From contig NW_023365716.1 of the NCBI RefSeq assembly GCF_000003815.2, positions 1,374,782 through 1,437,900 of the forward strand: 63,119 bases of DNA. Direction: 5' to 3'. Positions 1-10,589 of this stretch are shown here, one piece after another. This DNA comes from Branchiostoma floridae. Its lineage: Eukaryota > Chordata > Leptocardii > Amphioxiformes > Branchiostomatidae. Made by a program: the position numbers and the translations under genes. The stretch's first letter is position 1. Each line of letters opens with the position of its first letter. Below the pieces are notes generated by a model. The model saw only the letters and a list, made by a program, of their open reading frames with translations, did no database searches and was not told the origin of the DNA.

Positions 1-32
1 CAATCATAACGATTTTGTGTTTGTTGCTGCAG

Positions 33-850
33 AGACTACAACTGAAGAAGGTAGCCGACAGAGTGTCACTTTTGGTGGGAGAGGATCAGGACCAGGACAA
101 TTTGCTCTTCCCACTGGAGTTGTCGTCTCGTCTAGGAACGAGATATTCGTGGCTGATCACGACAACCGTCGGGTACAAGTCTACAGCATGGAGGGGAATT
201 ACCTTCGTCATTTCCAAACCATTGTGCCTAGAACGGCGGGTAAAATGCTGTTGCCAGAAGATATCGCCATAGACGGCAACGACAACCTGTGGGTGGTGGG
301 AACGGTGGTGGTTGTTGGCGCCCGTGTTGTACAGTACAGCAGGTATGGCCGAGGTTTGTCAATGTTTGACATCCAGCGCGACAGATATTTCGGCGGAATC
401 GCCGTGGACCTTCGGAATGACCAAGTTATTGTGACGAGACCGGGCAGTGGCAAGGTGCAGATATTTCAGCCCGACGGCTCGCTGATCGGAGTGTTTGGTC
501 AAAAATGGTCAGTTTCAGAGTACGTCTCTGTCAATACAGATGGGAACATTCTGATGTTATCAAACGGCTTTGTACACGTGTATAACGGGACAGGACAGTT
601 CCTGTTCAGGTTTGCAGGCCCAAGAGGGAGCCACATGAATGCCGTGGGCATCTGTACGGACAGCTCCGGCCACGTTCTCGTAGCGGATCGCCAGCAGAAG
701 CGGGTGTCGATGTTTACAAGCAGCGGGCAGTTCGTTCGGCACCTGGCTACCGGACTAAAAATGGTGGAGTATTTTTCCGTGGGAACAGAGGGGCAGCTAG
801 TGGTGATCGATGTCGGTAATAATACCGTTACTGTCTACCCGAGTTACTGA
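33..850 (+). CDS. NHL-repeat protein, 3' terminal exon (TRIM/NHL-like), 5' partial
   Basis: The reading frame is open from the window edge and ends at a TGA at 848-850. A pyrimidine-rich tract ending in CTGCAG at 27-32 is a good splice acceptor, so the exon probably starts at 33 in mid-codon. About 272 residues are encoded. They form a chain of roughly six NHL-type repeats, with signatures such as GPGQFALPTGVVVSS, EIFVADHDNRRVQVY and HVLVADRQQKRVSMF, which is a six-bladed beta-propeller layout. In TRIM2/3/71-type proteins this propeller is the C-terminal substrate- or RNA-binding module after RING/B-box/filamin domains; none of those is visible because the 5' part is outside the window. It is unrelated to the zinc-finger genes that follow. 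The fold is fairly sure; the TRIM assignment is inference, since orphan NHL proteins are also common in lancelets. Confidence 0.8.
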
Positions 851-870
851 TAAACCCGCATTTGAATGTG

Positions 871-1993
871 GGTCAGCATTTCCTTTGATGTAGAGCGTAA
901 TCAGCCACGTAATTCACACCCCACCCGGATCCAATTCAAAGTTGAGCGTAATCGATGTATATTGCTATGTATAGCGTAATTGGCACCTTAACTTAGCGTA
1001 GAGCGAAGCCAGTGTGCCTAGTAAGGGAATACGCTGCCACACTGGCTCCCCGATTTTAGCGTATAGTTTTTGGTGTTCCGTCATACAGCAACTTCCCGTG
1101 AAGTTTGTATGAGTCTTTCTGGATGGCATTATGACGTTCTGCTCAGTTGTGCTGTGAACGTATTTTTTGTTCAAGCATTAGCAATAGAGTGCTGATACAT
1201 GCTACTATATATATCACTGCCATTGCATTTTTAATGAATAAAGAAGTGCGATTGTATACCATTTGGTGTGTGCATGTAGCAGTTGCAACACAGTGTTAAT
1301 GCACATATGCACGAAGAGATGATAAAAAAACGTTGCTGACAAAAGCGTTAATACCACTCACAAAAGTGACTAAAGGTTTAACAGAATGGCATCCCAACAC
1401 AATAATATCGTAATAAAGATGGGGGTTTTAAGCATTGCCCTTTAATTTGGTCACAGGTTCCTTAGAGATACAGGCAGATACAATTATGATGATGAACAGA
1501 TAGCAAATCATACACATATTTTATCAAGTATTTCTATTCTAAAGTTACAATCCTGTTGCATTTTCATTGTTTGGTCACTAGTGTCAGAAGTGCTTGTAGG
1601 TTTCTACATTAAAGTTTACAATTTAGGTGAGATTTCTCTGATACCCAGTAATTTCAGACATTTCAAATTTTGCTGTGTGAGCGTGACAACAGCAAGAAAA
1701 ATAACATAGCCTTCGACACATTAAGCAACACCATGTAATTTGATTTGTCTGACCCACATACCACACTCACCACAATAACGAAATTAAAAGGACTTTTATG
1801 TCATTTCAAATGGGTCTGGTTGGTAAAGAGCAATTATAGATCTACCATTCTTAAAAACAAGAGTACAGCAATTCTGTGTCCCATTTTGGAAGATGTAGAC
1901 AATCAGATTTTCGCTACTGCTGCGTCACACTCATCTTTCAATTGGATCCGATTACGCAGCCAGTTACGCTCTACGTCAAAGGAATTGCAGCCC
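871..1993. mobile_element. Candidate non-autonomous DNA element with inverted ends
   Basis: The left end (about 871-950) and the reverse complement of the right end (about 1925-1993) align over roughly 70 bases. Both contain TTCCTTTGAYGTAGAGCGTAA followed by a GGATCCAATT-type block. Nothing between them looks coding; short GAGCGTAA-like pieces recur near 890-1010. No clean target-site duplication was found, so the superfamily is unassigned. Confidence 0.5.
1237..1242 (+). terminator. Possible polyadenylation signal for the NHL gene
   Basis: An AATAAA hexamer lies 387 bases after the NHL stop codon and is the first in this stretch. It falls inside the inverted-repeat element, so its use by the gene is uncertain. 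Confidence 0.3.
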
Positions 1994-2240
1994 CCCCACC
2001 CCAACAGATGGGGGCAAAACCTAAGTCGCACATCTAAATTTCAAGTTGTACCACCTACAATTCACACATTTCTTTAGAAAAAGGTACATACATTAATTAC
2101 ATAACCTAAAATAATTATTTAATTACTTATAAGTTTGTTTCTTTCAAACTGAAAATCAAGTAACTTAAAAATAATTGTGTCTATTGAAAAATTACAAAAT
2201 TGACCTATGAACTATTGATAATTTATAATTATGATGTTAT

Positions 2241-2316
2241 TATACTATGTTATTGTCCATATTGTATGTCTTAGGATCATAGGAGTATATCATATAAACA
2301 TGTTTTAAGACCATTA
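2241..2316 (+). other. Relic of a ZNF 3'UTR (left part, continues 2818-2860)
   Basis: The sequence GGATCATAGGAGTATA...CATGTTTTAAgACCATTATATTTACC matches the Z7 3'UTR near 28305-28355. The match resumes after the LINE insertion, at 2811-2850, with CTGCTTTAGAgAAGTCTTTTgG. No finger-coding sequence precedes it, so this is the tail of a deleted ZNF copy upstream of Z1. Confidence 0.6.
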
Positions 2317-2324
2317 TATTTACC

Positions 2325-2809
2325 TTATATGGAAATCCAATCTTCCACGCAGGATTAAAGTAAGGTTATTCATTGCCACCGTGGAATCTGTACTGTTATA
2401 TGGCTCGGAAACGTGGACCTTAACCAAGTCACTCGAGAAAAGGTTAAATGGCTGTTACACCCGCATGTTACGCGTGTGCCTAAACGTTTCATGGCAGCAA
2501 AAGCTTACGAACGAGCAACTGTACCAAGACATACCATCAGTCACCAAGAAAATACAACAGCGCAGATTGAAACTGGCTGGGCATTGTGTTAGACACCCTG
2601 AAATCCCTGCACACCATCTTGTACTCTGGGAGTCTACTACTAAAGGAAAAAAGAGGTAGGGGAAGACCCAGGGTGACCTACCTAGACAATTTACGTAGTG
2701 ACACAAGTCTGCATGATACCAAAGAGCTACAAAGGGCCATGGAGGACCAAGTGCATTGGAGGAAGTTCTCTGGATTGGTTCGAGCGGGAGCTCGAACTAA
2801 GTAAGTAAG
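2325..2809 (+). mobile_element. 5'-truncated non-LTR retrotransposon (reverse transcriptase C-terminus), frameshifted
   Basis: The frame from about 2325 reads IWKSNLPRRIKVRLFIAT followed by LLYGSETWTLTKSLEKRLNG and RRLKLAGHCVRHP. This is the YGSETW and GHxxR region downstream of the RT domain in many LINE families. A shift near 2640 moves the frame to RGRGRPRVTYLDNL and HWRKFSGLVRAGA. The element ends in a GTAAGTAAGT tail. It is flanked by the direct repeat TATTTACC at 2317-2324 and 2810-2817, and a paralogous uninterrupted site lies in the Z7 3'UTR near 28346. It is a dead insertion; the clade is not assigned. Confidence 0.8.
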
Positions 2810-2871
2810 TATTTACCTGCTTTAGAGAAGTCTTTTGGATTGAATAACCTTATGCTAAACGATATGAAGGA

Positions 2872-2934
2872 GAAAGGAAGGAAGGAAGGAAGGAAGGAAG
2901 GAAGGAAGGAAGGAAGGAAGGAAGGAAGGAAGGA
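2872..2934 (+). repeat. (GGAA)n microsatellite
   Basis: About fourteen tandem GGAA/AAGG units form a pure purine tract on the + strand. Confidence 0.95.
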
Positions 2935-3104
2935 TAGACCAAAAGGTACTACCCCGCAGTCCTAATGGATATATTTCATCATCATATGCATAAGCAACAA
3001 ACAAGACAAAAGTCTGCGAGTTTAATTCGATTTTTGCTGAATGAAACATGGACATACCTATTAACGTGCAAGCAGGCATAAACATATTATCTGGGTAATC
3101 AGGC

Positions 3105-3221
3105 AAACATTATCACCTTTGAACCGCTTTACCTTCACCTCTGACCCCACGACACGACGAAAGAACAAAGCTGCCCGAGTCCCGGCGGTTTACGTGAAGA
3201 GAAAACCCGCCATAGAAGCAG
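3105..3221 (+). promoter_or_regulatory. Z1 promoter / class A non-coding exon 1
   Basis: The block matches those of Z4, Z5 and Z15. It carries TTCACCTCTGACCCC (a DR1-like pair of nuclear-receptor half-sites in reverse), GAAAGAACAAAGC, TTTACGTGAAGAGAAAA and CATAGAAGCAG, followed by the donor GTAAGA at 3222. The G-rich element GGGGGAGGGGGGC lies at 3356-3368. The transcription start is not visible. The upstream 2960-3100 stretch also matches 17670-17810 ahead of Z5. Confidence 0.6.
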
Positions 3222-3688
3222 GTAAGACATACAAACATGCATCCAAGTATTCTGATAACGTGCGAAAGAGTTTAACGTCATGTTGGTGGGAAAAGGATCA
3301 CCGTAACGCTTTTGATTTATAGACATTTTCCAAATGTAACTATGGTGAAATTGAAGGGGGAGGGGGGCGAACCAAAATGCGTGCGACCTAACGTAAGAGG
3401 TTTGTTTTCGGCTCTTTCCTAACGGGTTTACCGTCTCCCGGTGTACCGTTTCAGTCCTGTTTTATTTGATATGGTGGAAAATCAAGAACTTTTAGACTTG
3501 AGACACATGTAAATTTGCTATTTCCCTGTATACCATACTATTATAAAGTATTAGGTAACTTCTCACACGTACAAGCAGTAGATGCCAACGACGTTTTTAT
3601 TTTTAATTGCATGACTGACTTTGGAAAGAGGAGTTTTGTGGGAGGCATGTTGGATTGTTTCACAAGCAATATATTCATGCTGTTCCAG

Positions 3689-3756
3689 GTTGCGGCGTCC
3701 CTCCCCTGCGTCCAAAGAGAAGCTAGCCTCTGATTTGGCACCGTTGTCATACGCAG
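3689..3756 (+). other. Z1 non-coding exon 2 (68 nt)
   Basis: A TGCTGTTCCAG acceptor precedes and a CGCAG/GTATGTGG donor follows. The 68-base body (GTTGCGGCGTCCC...CATACGCAG) recurs with the same length at Z2, Z5, Z6 and Z15 and as 67 bases at Z12. It contains no ATG, so it is read as 5'UTR. Confidence 0.7.
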
Positions 3757-3990
3757 GTATGTGGTTTCATACATGGTTCTGATTCGAAATGAAATTTCAT
3801 TAAAAAAAACATATCATTTATCGTGACAAAATCTCCCATAACATGCCCCCACATCTAATTGTCTTTTTTAGATGATTGAACGGAAAACCATGCAGGTAGA
3901 AGATTTGAAAAGCTGCAGTTTCCAGGTAAATGTTTCACGCTTCTAGCAATGAAGTTTTGATTCAATAATCTATCCCCCCACAGAGCAGAA

Positions 3991-5202
3991 ATGGAAGATT
4001 CCAGCTGTAAACATCCTGGGAAGGAGATGGACCATCCTGGACAATCTGAAAACGAGAGTGTCCGCACAGAACATCAGCAGGAAACGTGTGATGTGAACTT
4101 TCCCCAACCTGACAACACATCAACCTCACAGGTACAGGAGAGCAAAGGTGATATGGGAAGGCATGTGGTTAAAAACACTAGTGAGAAACGCTACATGTGT
4201 GGGGAGTGTGGGTACATGACAGCTAAAAAGTGCCACTTATCCCAGCACATGAGAACCCACACAGGAGAAAAACCTTTCAAGTGTGACCAGTGTGACTATT
4301 CTGCGGCACAGAAAGTCCATTTGGACTCCCATCTAGCAAAACACACTGGAGAGAAACCCTACATGTGTGGGGAGTGTGGGTACAGAGGAGCTAAAAAGTC
4401 ACACTTGTTGGTACATATGAGAGGTCATACTGGAGTAAGACCTTACCAGTGTGACTATTCTGCTGCACAGAAATCCACCTTGGACCAACATATAATGAGA
4501 CACACTGGTGAGAAACCCTACATGTGTGGGGAGTGTGGCTACAGAACAACAACAAAGTCTAACTTATCCCGGCATATGAGAACCCATACCGGTGAAAAAC
4601 CCTTCAAGTGTGACCAGTGCGACTATTCTGCTGCACATAAATCCGCCTTGGACCACCATTTAAGAAAACACAGTGGAGAGAAACCCTACATGTGTGGGGA
4701 GTGTGGGTACAGGACGGCTTACAAGTCTGCATTATCCGTACATGTAAAAATCCATACAAAAGAGAAACCCTACAAGTGTGACCAGTGCGACTATTCTGCG
4801 GCACGGAAACCCCACCTGGATCACCATATGGCAGCAAAACACACTGGTGAGAAACCCTACATGTGTGGGGAGTGTGGATACAGGACAGCTCTTAAGTATA
4901 CATTATCTGTACATGTAAGAACCCACACAGGAGAAAAACCCTACAAATGTGACCAGTGTGACTATTCTGCTACACGGAAATCGAATTTAGACCAACATTT
5001 AGCAAAACACACGGGTGAGAAACCCTACATGTGTGGGGAATGTGGGTACAGGACAACTCAAAAGTCTCACCTATCCCAACATATGAGAATCCATACAGGG
5101 GAAAAACCCTTCAAGTGTGACCATTGTGACTATTCTACAGCAGTGAAATCCCTCCTAGTCAGTCACTTATTAAGAAAACACGCTGGTGAGGAACATGTGT
5201 AA
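3991..5202 (+). CDS. Z1: C2H2 zinc-finger protein, 12 fingers
   Basis: The terminal exon starts after the acceptor CCCCCCACAG (ends 3983), with the family start ATGGAAGATTCC at 3991; 403 residues. Residues 1-66 are the acidic linker, with two HPG/SENES units. Uniquely here, the ETQTTDMGL motif is missing: the frame jumps from RTEH to QQETCDVNF. Fingers 1-12 alternate type A (CGECGYRTA) and type B (CDQCDYSAA) with TGEKPY linkers. Finger 4 has lost three codons and reads YQCDYSAAQ, so its first cysteine pair is broken and it should not bind zinc normally. The product is expected to be a nuclear DNA-binding protein; no effector domain is recognisable. A class A exon 1 and the 68-nt exon 2 precede it. 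Confidence 0.85.
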   Translation: MEDSSCKHPGKEMDHPGQSENESVRTEHQQETCDVNFPQPDNTSTSQVQESKGDMGRHVVKNTSEKRYMCGECGYMTAKKCHLSQHMRTHTGEKPFKCDQCDYSAAQKVHLDSHLAKHTGEKPYMCGECGYRGAKKSHLLVHMRGHTGVRPYQCDYSAAQKSTLDQHIMRHTGEKPYMCGECGYRTTTKSNLSRHMRTHTGEKPFKCDQCDYSAAHKSALDHHLRKHSGEKPYMCGECGYRTAYKSALSVHVKIHTKEKPYKCDQCDYSAARKPHLDHHMAAKHTGEKPYMCGECGYRTALKYTLSVHVRTHTGEKPYKCDQCDYSATRKSNLDQHLAKHTGEKPYMCGECGYRTTQKSHLSQHMRIHTGEKPFKCDHCDYSTAVKSLLVSHLLRKHAGEEHV

Positions 5203-5284
5203 TGTACAACACACAACCTTGTCCCTTTGACGCTTTAAAATTTGTATGGTAGAAGTAACTGTTAAGTCTGTACCCGGGCCCTAT

Positions 5285-5725
5285 AAGTTATAACTGCTTT
5301 TATGATTAGCTGCCATAAACTCCATATTGAAACAGGAAGACATACTCGCACCCCTCTGGAACAAAGACTGTGCAAACATTGTAATTTAGATAGAATAGAG
5401 GACGAACGCCATTTTGTAGTAGAGTGTAGATTGTATACTGTAGAGAGAAATTAACTGTATCAGGTTATACAAAACCAATTTCCTTATTTCATACACCTAA
5501 GTTCTGTAGAAAAATCCATATTCATAATGCACCTAGACAAACCATCGATCATAGAACATATCTGCTATTTTATCTCCACTATAACAGAAATGCGAGGAGA
5601 ATTTATCCAGCAATAGTCTCATTTGGTATCTGTGAACTGTATCTTTTCAACATGTCTTGTTGTGATCTGTACAGCCCGGTGTGGCAAAAATGTGCAATAA
5701 AGGTCTTCATTCATTCATTCAGGAA
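5285..5725 (+). mobile_element. 5'-truncated LINE fragment in the Z1 3'UTR
   Basis: The frame at about 5327-5453 reads ETGRHTRTPLEQRLCKHCN then IEDERHFVVECRLY. This C-x2-C-x9-H-x4-C knuckle is typical of the extreme C-terminus of a LINE ORF2. A second piece near 5515-5610 reads IMHLDKPSIIEHICYF in another frame. The insertion ends with AATAAAGG and a TCATTCATTCATTC tail. It interrupts the family 3'UTR after GGGCCCTATAA. Confidence 0.75.
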
Positions 5726-6357
5726 AGAAATTACAATCAGATTGTGCCCAAAAGGCTGATTTTACCAGTGTCAAAGTTGTACGTTATGTACCTAGTACAT
5801 GAAGTAGTACCGTATTAGTACCTAGGCATAGGTGTACTCTTGTAATTTGTATAGAAATATAATCTTTATTTCTCTTCAATTTGTGAGCATCCGTCATTCA
5901 GTCTGGTTGGCTGACGAGGATCGTGGCAAATGTGCTATGGAGAGTAGCTTCTACTACACAATTTTGGTTCTTAAAGATAGTTTAAGCACCTTAGCATAGA
6001 TATACTCTTTTATTTGTGTTCACGTGACGGATCTTTTGTTTTCGACATGCGCTGTAGAAATGCTGGTGACCATACGATTATATCAATTGTTTTAGGCATC
6101 CACATTTCTCCTTGTTTAATCTGATTAATTTCAAACCTTTTGAATGATGAAATATTGTGTATAGTATACAGGTAATGTACCTTGTATTCTGCACTATTGT
6201 ATTATCAGTACTAGTGATTCTAAACCATAGCAACACGTATTACTAATATACCAACATGTTTTAGAACGTAAGGGTCACTTTGCTAGTGTAACAAAGCGAA
6301 TAAGTATTATACTAACATGCTTTACGACTTAATCGTTACTTTGCCAAAGATTTTCAA

Positions 6358-6363
6358 AATAAA
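6358..6363 (+). terminator. Z1 polyadenylation signal
   Basis: This AATAAA precedes the family 3'-end block TGTTTGGTGTTGGTTTCTAT that follows the poly(A) signals of several paralogs. It lies about 1.15 kb after the stop because of the LINE insertion. Confidence 0.55.
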
Positions 6364-6518
6364 ATGAATGTACACAAACCTGTTTGGTGTTGGTTTCTAT
6401 CATCTGATGATTCTATGTAGGGGAGGCAGCACCGTTTGCACTTGAATGCCTGTCGCAAGGAATCTCCCAACTAAATCATTTTTTTAACTAACTAAAACTG
6501 AAACACTAGGCTCTAAAC

Positions 6519-6728
6519 CACGTGCGTAAATCGTTACGCGACGATCTCTGGTTTAACCTGTTGTGAAATGTGTATCAGGTTTGTGACCTTTCACCTTTGC
6601 CCGGATGGTGACCCGACATTCGCCATTTTGTTTTGCGCCTTTATCTCGATGTAAATATCTCCGAAGATCTGTCGAGATTTTATAGTCACCAGGAGTCTTA
6701 GAGACCGATAAACACCATAAACCTACAG
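6519..6728 (+). promoter_or_regulatory. Z2 promoter / class B non-coding exon 1
   Basis: The conserved order is CGATCTCTGGTTTaACC, GTATCAGGTTTGTGACCT, the half-site run TGACCTTTCACCTTTGCCC (from 6584), CGCCATTTTG (6621-6630; reverse of a YY1-type AAAATGGCG) and an exon end ACCTACAG with donor GTAAGA at 6729. The G-rich element GGGGAGGGGGGC is at 6821-6832, 93 nt into the intron. Confidence 0.65.
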
Positions 6729-7178
6729 GTAAGACATCTGATTGTCAGCAGGGCTTTTTGGTTGGTGCTTATTCAGCGGTAAATTGGAATTAGGGGTGTG
6801 GTTGTGATCGGTGTTTTGATGGGGAGGGGGGCAGTGAAACTGTATTATCTGTCGCACAAGGCTTTCTATCGTTCTTCAATAACTTTGGTCCTAGCACTTT
6901 ATAGACTCAGGGGCCGCGGATAATTTGTTCTGCTGCTTATGAAAATTGGTTTCATAGGAATAATTGCAACGGAAGGGTGAATCCATGCATAGTTTCATTT
7001 TCCCAGCATAATAAAATAAGTACTAAATAATGTCTAACACGAAAAAAAGTAGTAGATCCTAAGAAAATGTTCATGGCTGGATGGCTAGAGAACCATAGGA
7101 TGTGGCAAGAGGAGTCTTGTGGATGGCATATTGCATTCTTAATGCATATGATTTTGTAATAGGTTTATGCTGTTCCAG

Positions 7179-7246
7179 GTTGCGGCGTCCCTCCCTTGCA
7201 ACCAGAGAGAAGCTAGCCTCAGATTCGGCACCGCTGTCATACGCAG
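7179..7246 (+). other. Z2 non-coding exon 2 (68 nt)
   Basis: Same 68-base cassette as at Z1, bounded by TGTTCCAG and GTATGTGG. Here it follows a class B first exon, so exon 1 class and exon 2 presence are not linked. Confidence 0.7.
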
Positions 7247-7615
7247 GTATGTGGCTTCATAAGATTCCGGTTCGGAATGAAATTTCATGTAAAAACATAG
7301 CCTTTACCTTGATGAACAATCTTCCATCCATTGCATCACCGTATACATCTATATATGTAACTGCTAATCAGTGTCTATGTATAGTAGTAAGTACACCAAC
7401 ATTTTTCAAAGATAAAGTTTACGCTTTAAATGAAGAGGATGGTTTACCAAAACACTTGGGAACTGGAATTGCAGGTATAGGATTTGGAAAGATGTACTAG
7501 TACGTAGTTTGCAGATGAATACAAAACCGAGTGCTTAGTAATATAGTATGCGTCACATTTCTAGAAATAAGTTTTCATTCTATAATCTTCCCCCACCCCC
7601 CTCCCACAGAAAAAA

Positions 7616-8713
7616 ATGGAAGATTCCAGCTGTGAACATTATACTGGAGACCTGTGTGTTGGGCATCCTGGGAAGGAGATGGACAATCCTGAACACCCTG
7701 GGAAGGAGAGTGGCAGCATGGAGACCCAGACAACAGACATGGGCCTGCAGCATGGAACGTGTGATGTGAACTTTCCCCAACCTGACAACACATCAACCTC
7801 ACAGGTACAGGAGAGCAGAGGCGATATGAAAAGGCATGTGGTTAAAAACACTGGTGAGAAACCCTACATGTGTGGGGAGTGTTGGTACAGGGTGGCTCAA
7901 AAGTCCGACTTATCTCGACACATGAGAACCCATACAGGAGAAAAACCCTACAAGTGTGACCAGTGTGACTATTCTGCTGCACGAAAATCCACTTTGGACA
8001 ACCATACATTAGCAAAACACAGTGGCGAGAAACCCTACATGTGTGGGGAGTGTGGGTACAGGACGGCTGACAGGTCTACTTTATGCCGGCATATGAGAAC
8101 CCACACAGGAGAAAACCCCTACAAGTGTGACCAGTGTGACTATTCTGCAGCAGTGAAATGCAATCTAGACAATCATATAGCATCAAAACACACCGAGGAG
8201 AAACCCTACAAGTGTGACCAGTGTGACTATTCTGTAGCACGCAAATCCCACTTGGACCGACACCTAAGAAAACACACCGGCGAGAAACCCTACATGTGTG
8301 GGGATTGTGGGTACAGGACAGCTAAGAAGTCCCACTTATCCCGACACATGAGAACACACAGTGGAGATAAACCCTACAAGTGTGACCAGTGTGACTTTTC
8401 TGCAGCACAGAAAGTCCATTTGGACTCCCATCTAGCAAAACACACAGGTGAGAAACCCTACATCTGTGAAGAGTGCGGGCACAGAGCAGCTCAAAAGTCA
8501 AACTTATTGGTACATATGAGAACGCACACTGGAGAAAAACCCTACATGTGTGGGGAATGTGGGCACAGAGCAGTTCAAAAGTCACACTTAATGGTACATA
8601 TGAGAACGCACACTGGAGAAAAACCCTACAAGTGTGACCAGTGTGACTATTCTGCTGCACAGAAATCCACCTTTAACCGACATTTCGGAAAGCACACCAG
8701 TAAAAAGACCTAG
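7616..8713 (+). CDS. Z2: C2H2 zinc-finger protein, 10 fingers
   Basis: The start ATGGAAGATTCC lies seven bases after the acceptor CTCCCACAG; 365 residues. The linker has two HPGKE units and SMETQTTDMGLQ at about residue 35. There are ten intact fingers, but the A/B alternation breaks twice: fingers 4-5 are both type B and fingers 8-9 both type A (CGHRAAQK/CGHRAVQK, nearly identical). This suggests recent single-finger duplications. Fingers 1-3 (VAQKSDLSRH, ARKSTLDNHTLAKH, ADRSTL) recur as fingers 7-9 of Z13. It ends TSKKT then TAG; decayed fingers continue to about 8880. A nuclear DNA-binding role is inferred from the fold. Confidence 0.9.
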   Translation: MEDSSCEHYTGDLCVGHPGKEMDNPEHPGKESGSMETQTTDMGLQHGTCDVNFPQPDNTSTSQVQESRGDMKRHVVKNTGEKPYMCGECWYRVAQKSDLSRHMRTHTGEKPYKCDQCDYSAARKSTLDNHTLAKHSGEKPYMCGECGYRTADRSTLCRHMRTHTGENPYKCDQCDYSAAVKCNLDNHIASKHTEEKPYKCDQCDYSVARKSHLDRHLRKHTGEKPYMCGDCGYRTAKKSHLSRHMRTHSGDKPYKCDQCDFSAAQKVHLDSHLAKHTGEKPYICEECGHRAAQKSNLLVHMRTHTGEKPYMCGECGHRAVQKSHLMVHMRTHTGEKPYKCDQCDYSAAQKSTFNRHFGKHTSKKT

Positions 8714-8880
8714 ATGTGCACACTGTGTAAGAACAGGGCAACTCAAATGTCTAAAAAGTCAAGTATATAAGAACCCACAGAGGAGAAAAATCATATATGA
8801 GTTATCAGTGTAACTTCTTTTCAGCTAGGAAATCTCACCGTTATCTACTTTTCATATATACCAAAGAAGTACGAAAAAGT
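8714..8880 (+). pseudogene. Decayed fingers downstream of Z2
   Basis: After the stop the sequence still reads MCTLCKNRATQM, THRGEKS and QCNFFSARKSH with stops and shifts. Very similar relics follow Z6, Z7 and Z8, so they descend from a common longer array. Confidence 0.65.
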
Positions 8881-9204
8881 TGAGTGTGACAAGTGTACAG
8901 AAAACAGATTTACCTACATAGATTCTTGACCTTCCATGGCGGGGTGGGTTTTCGGTGCGGAGGGCAAGGTAGTCAGGAGGTGGAAATACGTATGGAGGAA
9001 TAATAAATAGAAAAAAAAAGAAGATGAAATAAAATAAATAAGAATCCCTCCTGGAGTGACCATTTTGACTCTAATTGTACCTTGCCCGGGTCCTGTGGTA
9101 AGGAGTGGCAGACGTATGTAAGCTGGCAAGGGTTATATAGCAAATGTACCAAACTCTCTAAAGTCGATTAAGTTTGTTACGTATAGTTTCAGTTCCTTGA
9201 AGTA

Positions 9205-9690
9205 GAGAGAGAACTGGTTTATTTATTTAAACACACACTGTCGTGTACAAGATTATAGTCCGAGGACTAAATTGCCTCGTACATTGTACAGGAGAGGCTG
9301 GCGGTTAGGACTAAAACAATGGAATGTCCTACCTAAGTGCATTAACATACTTATCACAATTTCCACTAAACTTTACAATTTAAAATAGTGGGTCTACACA
9401 CCATCAAGTAAATATATATCTATGTCAATTATAAAATCGATCTCATTCTGAATGATTAAAATGTGACACTTCAAAGTCTAATGTGAGTTTAACAGATCGA
9501 TACAATAAGGCAGCGTGGTATTCCTAAAACGCGATGTTCGGCACTTAAACTGGCTGAAGTTGTCAGCATTTCTGAGGTCCCTGCCATGTACCTCAGAGCG
9601 GCGTGGTGGTAGCCAGCAGTTGAAAACAACAAAAGATCTGGCAAACTTGAGGCAGAGAACAAGTAGATGTTCTCTTTGTTTTTTTTTTAC
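9205..9690 (-). mobile_element. LINE 3' end (minus strand) in the Z2 3'UTR
   Basis: On the minus strand the frame near 9590-9480 reads VHGRDLRNADNFSQFKC then RTSRFRNTTLPYCIDLLNSH and a stop. This is the RTxxFRNTxLPxxIxxLN C-terminus of a non-LTR retrotransposon. The 3' tail is a short (TAAA)n at about 9218-9210. Family 3'UTR sequence resumes after it (ACAAATGTCGGTGATCATA). Confidence 0.7.
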
Positions 9691-9968
9691 AAATGTCGGT
9701 GATCATAACAGCGTAGAATCTAAACACATTTTAACAAGTTCTTGAACTAGTTTAGCTGTAATATCAAACACAAAAATTAGACCCACTCAAATTTTCATTA
9801 TATTAAACAGCATCTTATTTACCGGCTGTAGACAAGTATTTTGATGTAGGAGTATTGACTAACACAGAAGTAGTCTGTTCACTCGTTACTCAGTTTTAGT
9901 AGCTTGTAGCAATATATATCATATCATTATGTTTGAAAACGTATAGAAACTTTTTAAAAACCTTTCAC

Positions 9969-9974
9969 AATAAA
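9969..9974 (+). terminator. Z2 polyadenylation signal
   Basis: AATAAA is followed by the conserved TGATTGTAGGCAAAAC block also seen at Z7 and, inverted, after Z15. Confidence 0.55.
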
Positions 9975-10111
9975 ATGATTGTAGGCAAAACGTATGATTT
10001 AGTGTCTGAGTTATCTGATGACCTTATGAATGCTTATATACGACGATAATACTATTAATAGACTGGTAATATAAATGCTATTTCCGTACACATGTAAAGC
10101 TCGAGGAATAG

Positions 10112-10333
10112 CTCGAGGTGATGTGACCCGCAGCCTACGTCACAGGTCAGGTGATGTGTAGACCTCAAGCCAAGGTCATAGAATTCAGTTTTTATCCGTG
10201 ACCCATTCCCGAAGTTTTGACAGGGCTTTTCTGTTTAGATAATCTTAATGAAGTTCACGTCACTGAAGCCGTTGATGACGTCGCACTTTCGCACAGGTCA
10301 AGTGACGTAGTCGGCGGGTCACATCACCTTGAG
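10112..10333. mobile_element. Short inverted-repeat element (copy 1) upstream of Z3
   Basis: Its left end begins CTCGAGGTGATGTGACCCGC. The reverse of the right end begins CTCAAGGTGATGTGACCCGC. Both continue to a CCTACGTCAC/ACTACGTCAC match, giving inverted arms of about 32 bases. Related copies lie upstream of Z8 (28681-29007) and Z14 (54237-54452), so the insertion predates duplication of these three genes. Confidence 0.6.
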
Positions 10334-10589
10334 GAGGACATGTTGAAAGCTTGTTGGTAAGGTTTATTTTGTGTACAGTGAATTTATTACCGTCGTCTGC
10401 TATATCTTACTCCATGGCCTAAGCAGTGTATTAATATTATATGAAGAGGTATGCCTAATCGTGGCGTAATGTTGGTTAGGTTTATTTTGTACAGCTATAG
10501 TGTATAAATTTATTAACATCGTCTGATATACCTTACTCCATTGCCATTGTACTACATTACTACAGTGTATGATACAAAGATGTTCATTT

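Noticed and set aside
1745-2077. 110-codon plus-strand frame
   Set aside because: It lies in the inverted-repeat element at 871-1993, has no recognisable domain and has biased composition from repeat ends.
7102-7500. 132-codon plus-strand frame ending in GFGKMY
   Set aside because: It spans the 68-nt exon 2, its splice sites and intron; the real gene splices across it.
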